A stretch of 64,000 nucleotides of DNA from Tubulanus polymorphus (lineage: Eukaryota; Nemertea; Palaeonemertea; Tubulaniformes; Tubulanidae), in contig NC_134029.1 of assembly GCF_964204645.1 (NCBI RefSeq), forward strand, positions 1,058,501 to 1,122,500, in the 5' to 3' direction. Of this stretch, positions 1 to 12,000 are shown one piece after another. Below the pieces are notes generated by a model, which saw nothing but the letters and a program-made list of their open reading frames with translations, was not told the DNA's origin and searched no databases. Made by a program: the position numbers and the translations under genes. The first letter of the stretch is position 1, and each line of letters starts with the position of its first letter.

Positions 1-3000
1 CTAGCAATGGAAGCTCATAAAGTGAATGCTGTAAGTAGTGATGATACTTGGAAATTGTCTCGTTGATTTTAGAATTTATTTGCGAGATTTTAGAATCTGA
101 ATTTCTTTGTGTATCTTAGGGATTGAATCAGATAGTTCAGTTTCTTTACGTGAACGGGATTCCGGAGAAAAAACGTCAGAAATTGTTAAGAAATCTACGA
201 GTTTTAGATTTGCTGATGGAAATACTGAAATTTCCTTTGCGTAATAAACGAGATCGAGTTTATTTGACGCCGATATTTCTGAACGCGTACGACGTATTAC
301 ATACCTACATGGCCGGAAGTAGCCGCAAGAACGCTCTTTATATGGCTAAATATATGGGTTTCTTCTACACACAATTGCACCAGCGCGTAAGTCATCACAA
401 ATACTCCTCTCGAAGTTGACCGATAAACTGGATCCAGTTCAACAGTTACATCTCAATCAGAGTAACAACTGTGGAACTGGGACCTGACGTATTCTCAATG
501 AAGAAGATGATTAATTAGCAATCTCAGCATCGATGATATTAGAAATTAGTTTATCTGACAGTTTTGAGATTTATCTAAATCCCTTCTTCAGAAAGATAGA
601 TAAACTTTGAAACATCGCCATTATGGGATCGGTCATCAACTCTCATCAGGGTTCATTAACGGGAAAGAAAAATTCATAATGAACGAAAGAGATGAACGGA
701 CGTGTATTAATTTTCAGGGGCAGATCGGGTTGAACGTCGCTCAGATGATAATGGAATTGATCAAAGACAATAGAAAAGTCGTGGATCGACTCGGTCAAAC
801 AGATATCGATATATTTGTGTCGCTTCTCAAGAAACATAAGGTGAATTTACATTTAAAAATCTGATAGTTAACCTGGTATCGTCGAACAAAATGTATCAGG
901 TCAACTGATGCTCCCACATTTAGATCATAGGCCGTTTCAGATGAACTTGTAAAGTCAATGGAGAAATAAAGATGCTAACCTCCTCAATAGTACAAGATCT
1001 TAACACTGTCACTTGTTCTTCTGTGCTATATTGAATAAGTTTGAATTTTAATAACGGATATTTCTAGAATTATCGCTATTTGGATATGTTGAATGTACTG
1101 TGTGTTTGTGACGGAGTTGCGCTGCCTCATAATCAGAATTACATCGCTGATAAATGGCTGTCTGGTGACTTGGTAAATATACTTAATAAACCTATAAAAT
1201 ACTCTATATTTTGATAGATAATTTACTCTCTAAACTCTTGCGTTTTTCAAGTCTGGTTTATTCCTCACTGATTCTGGTTTAAACATTTGTCGTGAGACAA
1301 GAAGAGACATTATATACATTTCAACTAATGTCGGTAAAACCTGGAATCTTCTCTCGGAATTCTGTGATGTAAGTTCGCATTCACTAAAATACTTTCAGAA
1401 CAATTTCTGAAATGAAAATCTTAACAAATATTAATGATATTTTACAGAGAACGAATGTAATTTATTGTGAAGAAGAATATGAATTTCTAGTTCATCAGCT
1501 TCATTTACTAGTGAAACTCTGTTATGTAAGTTTTCTCTGGTTACTCTCAGTCTTAAAAACTTGATGGCACCAGAAAGTCTGATATATCTAATGAATATTT
1601 CATTTGTTCCAGAGGTTCCGTTGTAACTGTTTTATTTTGTGAAGCTGATTAAATGTTATGTTATTGTGTATAATAGGGCGGTAATCAGTACGTGATACAG
1701 AAAGTGACACAAGAAATGAAATTACTAACTTGGGAACAGGTTTTCTATTCGATGCGTTCTCCGTGTTTAACCGAGGCTTTACGTGCACAGTATTGCAGTC
1801 TGATGATTGGTTAGTATAATCTCTCATTCCGGCTTCCTGAAACCTGAAATAGTAAAATAACTAAAGCTGCACTTACGCATTTATCGGTTCAAATTAGTTC
1901 ATCATCGACGCTCAAATGATAACATTTTAACTGATACTTGGAACTGGATCCAGTTTTACTGTTGGTTGAGTTTGAGTATTGATTGTTGATATTAGTTCAT
2001 TTTCAATGTTTTAACTTCATATAATTCTAATCGGGAACTGTTGAACTGGATCCTGATGTGTTGCATATATTTGTAGGTTTGTTCATTGATGTGGGATTAA
2101 CAAGAAAAATGACCGATCATATCAGTTTAACATTTATCTATGATGAAGTGGATAATGTTGGATTCATGAACAGATTCATTGATATGGTAAGAAAAGAGTC
2201 GCCTGCCTGAGCTAGTTTCACACCCCTCAGCCATCAAACTGGTCATTATTCGATTTTACATGCCTATAACTGTTATATCAAACCCTGACCATCCCTTCAT
2301 AGTCGTGGAACAAACCTATTGCACACAAACACATGTCTCACACAAGATTCTATCATATAGATATTATTAATTTGAAGATTAACTATAATTTCAGGCTCGA
2401 AAGGAACTCGCTGATTTGTTCCCGGAATTAAAAGAATGGATAACTGGATTTCTAATTGATAATCAAGGATTGGTGGCTTCCAATCCCGAACACAACCAGC
2501 TCATTGCTCAAGTATTACGCCTGGTCCAGTATCTCATCGAGTACGGCTACTACGGCGATATGAATGACGTCAGAATGTTGTTACACCCGTTGTTGAATTT
2601 GTTGGACGGTCGTCAGGATAAACCTGTGCCGTTTACTAGATCTAAAGGACTTTCAGAGGATGAACTTCAACTGTTGGTTCATTATCAGCAAACTGCCAGA
2701 TATGAGCAATCGTTAGAGACTAAAGCAATAGTAGATGTGAAATTACAGTGAGTGAACAATATAATCATGATTCATAGAGATTTAATTTATTCACTTTCGA
2801 AATGGATTTACGATCTTTTTCAGAGCGATGGAAGTGATGGATCTTCTGTTAACCTATCAACATCATTCTGCATTAGAGGTGAGTTTAGAATCAGGAATTC
2901 CGTGGTCATTTTATAGATGACACTTTCAACACCAGGAACCCAATTTTCGGTGCTCAAATACTATTTGACTGTAGAGTTAAAATATTGGACCGGATCCTGG

Positions 3001-6000
3001 TTTTTACCCAATTATAAACACTGAGTATAAAGTGGCTCCAGGGGTATTGTTTAAGAGTCTGTTAATTACCCAGTATTAAACCAGAGAGATTGTGTTTTTC
3101 ATTTTTTAGGGATTCACATCATTATTCAAATCGGTAGAAAGACGAACTCAAATGAAACGTAATCACAGTTCATTGACTCCAATGTTGTACGAGACATTTC
3201 AGATGAAAAATGATATGATGTAAGTATAAAGTGAATTGATATTACATGTTCTCTCTCTATCTGTGTTTGTGTCACTGACTTCTCTTGAAGGCTCTGCAAA
3301 AAAGCGGCCCGAAAAGTTGAAGAGATATTTGAAAGAGTGACGTATTTTGATACGGGACAAATCACTGAGATATTGATGGTAAGTAATATGCGACATTAAC
3401 TGCATTCAATGAAGAGAGTTCTGAATAAGATTATATTTGAATATAATTTCAGGATTTGTCAAACTATAAATATGATCAGATGGTCACAAGATCGATGGCT
3501 CTATTGAACAGATTCTATTGTGGTCGTGCCAACCTATTCAAACGAGCTGTGCGCAGTCAGGTATTTATAATACAGCATTCAGTTCCACTGTTCATTTTTG
3601 AAACATTGAAATGAACTCATAATTACAACTCTAGGGTGAAAGGTAACTCACAAACCGAGAGTCTGAGAATCTGATAGAATACAGTTTGACTCATAAGTTC
3701 CCGAGACCAATTTGATCATTGCATTTTCCCCTTCATTGGACTGGAATTTTCTAAGTTCTTGATCTTACTAGAAATCAAAGATTCCTATTTACGTATAATA
3801 AAGAAGCTGAGTCCATACCATTTTACCAATATGGCTTTGGGATTCTCTACGTTCTTGACGTTGCTAGAAATCGTAGACTCGTTGGAACAAAAGACCGATA
3901 CTATTTCACTGTGATGTTTGTATAGGTGCTATTCACTGAGAAGTCTTGTAAAGTTCATCGTGAAGCTCTACTCTATATCCCTCAACTCAGGCGCTTGACT
4001 AAAACACGACTCGAGAATGAACAACTCCAACAGATGGGTGACATGTTCGATAAACTAGCGGAGTAAGTATCAATCAAACTCGAGATGATTTCAAGCAGAA
4101 ATACAGTTTTTCACAGTCAGTCCGATTTGTTTTGCAGTTTTTGTTATTATGAAAATAAGAAGGATCAGCCTCATCCTACTAACCAAACCATTCTGATCAA
4201 TAATGGTAAGTTAAAACAACAGTAACAGATTCTGCTGGGACCAGTTCCACAAACAAGAATTGCATGATAACCTTCCATCATCAATAACATCATTAATGTG
4301 TACCTTTGTGAGACCGGGTACCGACGGGTTAACTGTTTATCCAATGGCTAATGATATGAGATATTTGTAGAATTAATCTCTTTGTATATCGTGTTTTTAT
4401 AGGTATTTTATCTGTGATATTTGATTTGTTGTCTCAACAAACTCATCGCGATCTATCGAAAGACAGCGTCGAATATTGTAATGTGATCAGTAAATGTTTG
4501 CGTTGTTTGATGTTTCTGGCGAGTGGAAATAATCGCGTCCAGAAGCGCATATTTGAACGTCTCGATAGTTTGATCAGTATCGTCGGCGTTGAGCAGGAAC
4601 TATCATTATGTCTGAAACAGGTATCGGAACCGAGGAACCCTCGTTATTCCTAATTCGATTCATTTTCTGCCCTGTGCGTCTCGTCTCGAGTCCAGCGTGA
4701 TTAGGATTAAGTTGTCAGTAAAGAACTTAGAACTTACCTGGGCCAGCTTCATCTGTTAACTCAATATAGTTATCATTTATCAATTAGTTATTGATTTACT
4801 ATCTTTGAGTCTACAGTCAAAATAATCTGAAGGTTTTGAAATATTTTCAGGCATTTGTTGGAAGTGAATCACTATGTTTGAAAGTCAGCACTCAGACGAT
4901 AGAAAAACTCGTTAAAATCGCAGCCGATCAAAGAGAAAAAGCTCCCGGATTATTAGAGTTATTACACGCGTTAGTGAAAGTGGAAGATTTAGATTTACCG
5001 TTAAAACGTAATCAGATGTACGTCATGAAACATATAATGCATAATTATCATCGAGTTGCTTACGTCATCGATCAACCTACAGAAACCAGGTAATAATAAC
5101 TGTTCATTTCTGAACAGATTAAATCCTTTACTGCAGTGTTCTTACAGATATTCACCCAAGCCAAGTCCAAAGATTTTCCGATTAAATCTTTAGGATATCT
5201 TAAGGGAGGGCTGTTTCTTATCAAAAGGTAACTCGTGCCACTCGTCACCAGCAAGAACAACATTACACTGAAAATTCAAATTCCCTGACATTGGACAATA
5301 TAAATGTTGGCCTGGATCCACAGTATTCGGATAAAATTTCAACATTTACAGTGACTATTTTGACTATAGGGTAAAACTTACCAAGAACTGTGGAACTGAG
5401 TCCAGCCTACTACAAGGTCCTTAGATTAGAAGTTTTGAGTTGAACCCTTGATTATCAATTTTCACTTTTAGAGAGCAGATATTGACAAATGAATACGGAG
5501 CGGCGCATCTCAGATATATGGTATCATTAGTCGATCTTCTCGCAACCTGTGCTGAGGTGAATAACTTCCCAAACAAATATGGGATTGGTCATCAACTCTC
5601 ATCAGGGTTCATTAACGGAAAAGAAAAATTCATTATGAACGAAAGAGATGAACGGACGTGTATTAATTTTCAGGGGCAGATCGGGTTGAACGTCGCTCAG
5701 ATGATAATGCACTAATAGAATCAATGATATACCTCTAAATATTCATCGAGGATTTGTTTTATTTCATGTCAAGGGTGAAAATCGATTCATTGAATCGTTA
5801 TGTCAGAAGTTTATTCGAATTGAAGATCTGTTCTGGGTTTTAAACCACCAAGCCGTCGATAACAATCTGAAGAGTCCGTTTTTACGGTACATGTTATGGG
5901 TTTATATGAACACAGCTGGGAGTATCATAGAAAGTGGAGCTGCAGAACTGCCTCATGAAAGGTACCGAGTTTATTACCCCAAAAAACTAAAACTGAAATT

Positions 6001-9000
6001 ACAACTATCTTGAAGGAAATAAGCCACAGTCAAATTCTAAACGAAATACTCATCACAATTTAAAATCATCTCTTTTTGAGAGTCGTCACCATGATAATGA
6101 TCCCAACTACTATGACTTGACTATCTGAATACTATAATGAAGAGTTTTCATTTTTCAGTTCAACCTGGGAATACATGGCGACACTCGTTACTGATATCAA
6201 CTGTTTAACAGTTTTCATCATTGAAAACAAGGATTCAATTGAACATCTATTATCGAAACCTCCTGCAATCAGGTCAGTTTCATAATCATCATCATCGATT
6301 CCTGTGTGAAAAATCAGGCTATTAATCATACGTTTTCACTTTGTTTTATTTCAGTCAAATCGGTAACAATCAGGCTGAGAAAATGAGGTGCAATATGCAT
6401 TATCTGTTTGACGGAGTGATGCCATTCCTTACAGTCAGTATTCAATCTATCAATTGAAGATTTCTTCAGTTCATATATCTGACCATTTCGAGATTTACTT
6501 TAAAATTTCATCGTCAGAGAAACAGCAGTTATTTTTGGATACTGATTCTCTGAAGACAAGATTTAGATAAATCTTGATAATTTCAGAAAAATAGACTGTA
6601 GAAATGATCAAATGTGTGATTGCTAATTATCTTTTACACTGAGAATACATTAGTTTATCTGTTAATGATCAATCTCTCTCCCTTAATCTCTCTCCCTCTT
6701 TCCTGATATATTTTGATGCATCAGTCACATTCAGTACGGTACTGTCTGTCTTTATGGTTTTAGGTTTTCTTCAGAAAGTTCTATTCTATTGATAAAGAGC
6801 TTTACCCGGATGAAGGACCAATAGTTGATAAACTCGCTCATGCATTGATGGTACGAACATTTTTAATAAGCGAAAAAAACAATTCATACTACTATAAAAT
6901 GAGATGTTGTTATGTCTTTTATGGATTTTTGGTTCACTGAACTCACTTAGGATTTACTATAGTTATTTGTTTGTTTACAGGTATTTGCAGAAGCAATTGG
7001 ATTTCTAATCACAAATCCAACACATTTGAGAATCATTATCAGTTGTGCGTTGTCAATAGTTCCACAATCTACTCTTCCTTCAAGGGTAAATCATTATCCG
7101 AACTATCTCGAACACAACTTCTGAAAACCCTTCTATACAGTGTCTTCTTATTTCATGCAGGTTCTGGAGGAGTTCTTGGAGAAGTTTGGAGCCGGAAATT
7201 CAAAACTGAAAGACTCAATTAACGATGCTTTGTACAATGTACGTATGAGGACCACGGTGCTCAAAGTGAAGTTTGTATGACCTCATTCTAATCTTCCTTG
7301 ATTTATTTGATGTTTAGGATTATCGTGAATATTATGCCGAGGAAGAGGAAATGAACGCTAAATTGCACGCGTTTGCTGGTAATTTCCGTGGCGCTTACGG
7401 AGGAGAGAACACAGTGGCGGCTCAACTGAAACATGCTCCGAAATGTGCCCTGAACAGAGGTTAGTAGTTGATCGAGTCTGAAGGCTTTAAATGCTACAAC
7501 CATAACATCGCTTTCTTCTGGTTTCCGTTGACAAATGACTGGCTATAATTCATTTGAAGTAAAAACAATAATACTAAAGAAAAGTTAAGAGTGTATGTTG
7601 ACAGAATACGATCAGGATCAGAATCTAACATGTTAAGACCAGATTATTGAGAAGAAGGATGGTCTATATTTTGACAGAATACACAGAAATAGGTGGTGAT
7701 GAAGAACTGCCTTTAGGAGAAGAATTCCAGAGTTTTGTCCAATGTTTTATCAATCCACAAGCGAAAACACTTGATGAGCAGTATGAGACAGCAGGCAAAT
7801 TACTGCAGCAACTTGTGTACGTATCCCAAAAAACCTCATTCTTGGTTCATGTATATTGCCTACTTCGTGTTTTCAAAGAGGACAACAATTCAAAATTAAC
7901 CATTTTAAGCTTAAACCTTTTCATGAAACTGAACTCTGCAATCTGAACAAATATCTGATGTTTAAACAATGATTTTCTCTTGTGACAATAAGGATCTCAT
8001 TCCTGAATTCACGAAGCACGGAACAGAAACGTTTAGATCAAGAGGAGTTGGATTTACGATGTCTACAATTACTGAGAGCAATGATTCACAACGAGGAACG
8101 AAAACTACCGGATAAATGGGACGAGAACAAGAAATCAACGAAAGAGTAAATATACAGTTTATACATCAAACTCATTACAGAGTCTCAGCAGAAAGTAGTT
8201 GACAATGTGTTTATATTGTTTGTAGACAACTAGAGAGAATAAGAGAACTGCAGGATGTGTTCAATCGAATGGAAGCTTTGTGTAAAGTTCTTCCTCACGT
8301 CGCCAGGCAGAACGATACACTGGTCAGAGAAGTGTTGAGTTTCATCTCGGATATGTTGTTTAATGCCAACAAAGTTTCGCAGGTCGCTAGAATGAAACCT
8401 TCTCTGTCGGAATGATACCGCATTTAAGCGCTCTCGGTGATCTTAATTTTCATGGTTTGATTTCAGGATTCTTTGTATGATTATTTTATGAGTACAAGAG
8501 AAGAAAATTTCTTCTTCGCAATCAAGAACAGAATGCATATGTCGGCTATAGCCACAAAAGAGAAGTAAGATAAGCGACTCTTCTACGAAAGTTCGTGATA
8601 TTTCTGGTAGATGACGTTGATGTCACTGAAATTCTTTAATTCATAGGCGGGCGCTACTCTCTCAGCATCGGGCGAGGACCGAGGAAAACATGGCCCACGC
8701 AAAGAGTCTCCAAGCGACCATGACAGCGGGCCGAGTCGCCCTGCAGCGATTACAAAACCTCGAAAATACCAAACGAACGAAGCTACTCAGACAAATCAGT
8801 ATCTTCAACAAATCGCCGGATAAAAAACAACCGAAAAAGGGCATCCACTTGCGAAAATTCAAAAAGTCAAACCGCGCCCAGCTGTACGCGGACAGTGAGA
8901 CAGGTTCTAATGGAATGCTCGTATCAAATGGAAAGACGGGAATTGAAAACAGCGCGATGACGCCTGAGGATTCGATAGAGATGACTGCTATTAAAGTTGA

Positions 9001-12000
9001 CACTCAGGTATAGCGAAACAGAAACAGCAGATTGATCCAATAGTTTTGCCAGCAATTTACCTTGATATCTATTGAATTTATCTCGCAGGCTCCACCGGCA
9101 GAAGTAGCTACAGCAGCAGCATCATCCAATCAGCCAAAACCAGAAGATGATCAAGATCTACAATACAGAGATGATGGATATATTCAACTGGTATTAAAGG
9201 TTCTAGCAAGAATTTGTGATGGTCAATTTACTCCTATGCAGGTAAGAGAAATGTATGATTAAACACTTTGTTCATCAAATCAGAAATGTTATCCAAGTAT
9301 CGGAAATGTCATCTTAGTTCTTCGCATATTTTCAGGATTATCTTCGAGAACAGCCTGATAACATCAAATCATTCAATCTGATCGCTGAAACTGTACAATA
9401 CATGTGTCAAGTTTATGCGAATATTAACCCGTCAACGATTGACTTGATAAATCAGTTGTTAGAAAGTCTCAATGAATGCGTTAGTGTAAGTATCACTGGA
9501 AATCATCTAGCTGAAAATATCCAACATTTGAAGCTTATCGTGGTTACAGTTTAATGGTTTATTTTTAGGGAAATGAAGAGAACCGAATCGCTATATTTGA
9601 CAATAAGATCGTCGATTATATAAATTTCATCTTGCGAACTGGACAATTTGCGAAGTGCATGCTTCCTAAAGCTCTCGAACTGCTGGAGAATATCGGAAAT
9701 TTATTGATGAGTTTAATCGAAGAAAATCATCCCGACGCATTAGAGATCGCTAAGGTATAATTCAGCTGACATTTCAGCATCTCAGCGTTTCCCCAAGAAC
9801 CATCTCAGTGTCTGATGTACCACAGGATCGTAGAGCCACAGCCCAACCACTTCCAGGGCTGGGTGAACTCAACGATACTTTCATTTACAACGTTTTCATA
9901 TACATTTGATCTGAATTTCAGGAAGTCGCTGATTGTCTGGATAAAGATGCCTTACTGCGGTTTATGAGTGAATGCTATGTGCTTTCAAGGGTATGATCTG
10001 GACTCTTGTCACCTGTAGTCTGTCTGAGCCTCATAGAGCTATTTACAAAGTTGATGAATCAATTCTTTTTTCAGCCTTCAGAAAAATCCAGTTTTGTCAA
10101 AGCCAAGAAACTACGCGAAAAGGCGCTGAAACAAACTAAAAAGTTGTCGAGTTTGAAAAAACCGGTTGTCGATCAACCCGAAGAACTTCCAACGAATAAA
10201 ATCGTTCTTCCGAAGCGAGACGATGAAATCTTAATGCCAGGAATCAGAGAACACCTCGTTACCGTCGGATTCAAATATTTCTTCTTGTTCCGAAGAATAA
10301 CGGATATAGCACCAAAATATAACAAACGAATCAGTAAGTGACAGTCAAACAGTTACCGAGAGAGTTCATTGCTACATCTGAGTTTACCTTATCTATCGAT
10401 ATTTATAGAACTGACAGAACAACAAGCTATTGCTTACAACTTCTTCGATAAAAACTCGATGTCTGTTGAAATATTGAAAGAAGGCCATTTACAACGAATG
10501 CGTTTCCCGGTTGAAAATAAGGTCAGTGAAATTGACACATGCAGCCAGTTTCACGGTTTCAGGGTTTACAAATTTGATTCTGAGAACTGTAAAACTGTGT
10601 TCTGTATTTGACAGAAGTAGATCTAGTGCCCAATGTAATTGATCGATTGTTTGTTGTTGATGTTATAGAACGTATTACGTGATGAAGTGAAGGAGAAATT
10701 AAAGTGGTCCGTCGATAGATCGAGTCCCAGCAGTAAAATACGTGATTTAATGATCTGGTCTAAAGACATCCTGAAAGATATTTACTATCAGAGAAAGGTT
10801 CTATCAAACAAACTGGCATTCTTCTTCATGAAGTTCTGGTAAGAATAAACTTGACATTTACTACCTTTGAGTTTGTTCCTTTTCGCATGAAAAGTAAGAA
10901 TTCAGCTTTCAAAATGTCGAGTTTTAATAATCCATTGCTGGGAATTCAAGGGGAAATTGTAGACCCAGAACATTTACCCTGCCCAAATGCATGCGCTCCT
11001 ATGAGGAAACTGATATCTATCACAAGTCCTATAAGACACATGTCATATAGAAACTATAAGTGTTTTTTGTTAATAGGTTGTTGTGGAATTATATGTGTAT
11101 ATTCATGAGTTTATGCATAAACATAATGATGCTCGTAACGTGGAACGCGAAAGCAACGATTGATGAAACACCGGAGAATGCAACTTCATTACCGGTCGGA
11201 CTTTACGAGTAAGTGGTATATACCTCACTCACACTGCTTAATAGTTCCATGAATCTTGGAGTAATCATGTGATCACTCCAATTAAGCATTATCGACTGAG
11301 ATTTGAAGCAGTTTCACAGTTAACTCACCAACAGAATTCATCTTCCTCACAGAAATCTGATTAACACTGTATGATTTTTTCAGTCCTCGGCCGCTGATAA
11401 ACTTCAAGTATTACATGGTGACACTTTATGCATTTGCTGGAATTCACAATGTGTTATCATTGTTTGTTGTGATCAGTTACTTTTTGCTCAATCATCCGTT
11501 GTTTCCAACATTCTCGTGGTTACGGTAAGTTGATTTTCACATTTTGCGGCCGATCCGTGAAGCAACTGAGCCTCGGTTTCTGTACGGTTTCTCTCTGATT
11601 ATTTTAGAAAATGCTGCTGTAAAAGAACTGACGACGAAGCTCGAAATGTTCAAGAAACTCAGAGCAAAAAGATGAAAAAGAAATCGAAACTTGACACTCA
11701 ATTCCTGAGTTTCAAAACTCTGTATTACTTGGTAAGTATAATGGAGACATCAGGTGATGGTCTCAGGTCTTAGAATCCAGAACATGATTTCATTTTCTGA
11801 ATTGTCTATTTTCAAACAGTTATATCTGAGTCATTTGAGTTAAAGCGTTTTTGATAATTCTGTATATAATAGATCGCTGGTTGATTCGTAAGTATCTGAT
11901 AATTACTGCAGTATTACGTAGATCTATTTCTATCTGGGAAATTAAGGGTTTATGTTAAGGTGGAAGAAAGCTATAACGTTCGTACTATATGAATAGTTAT

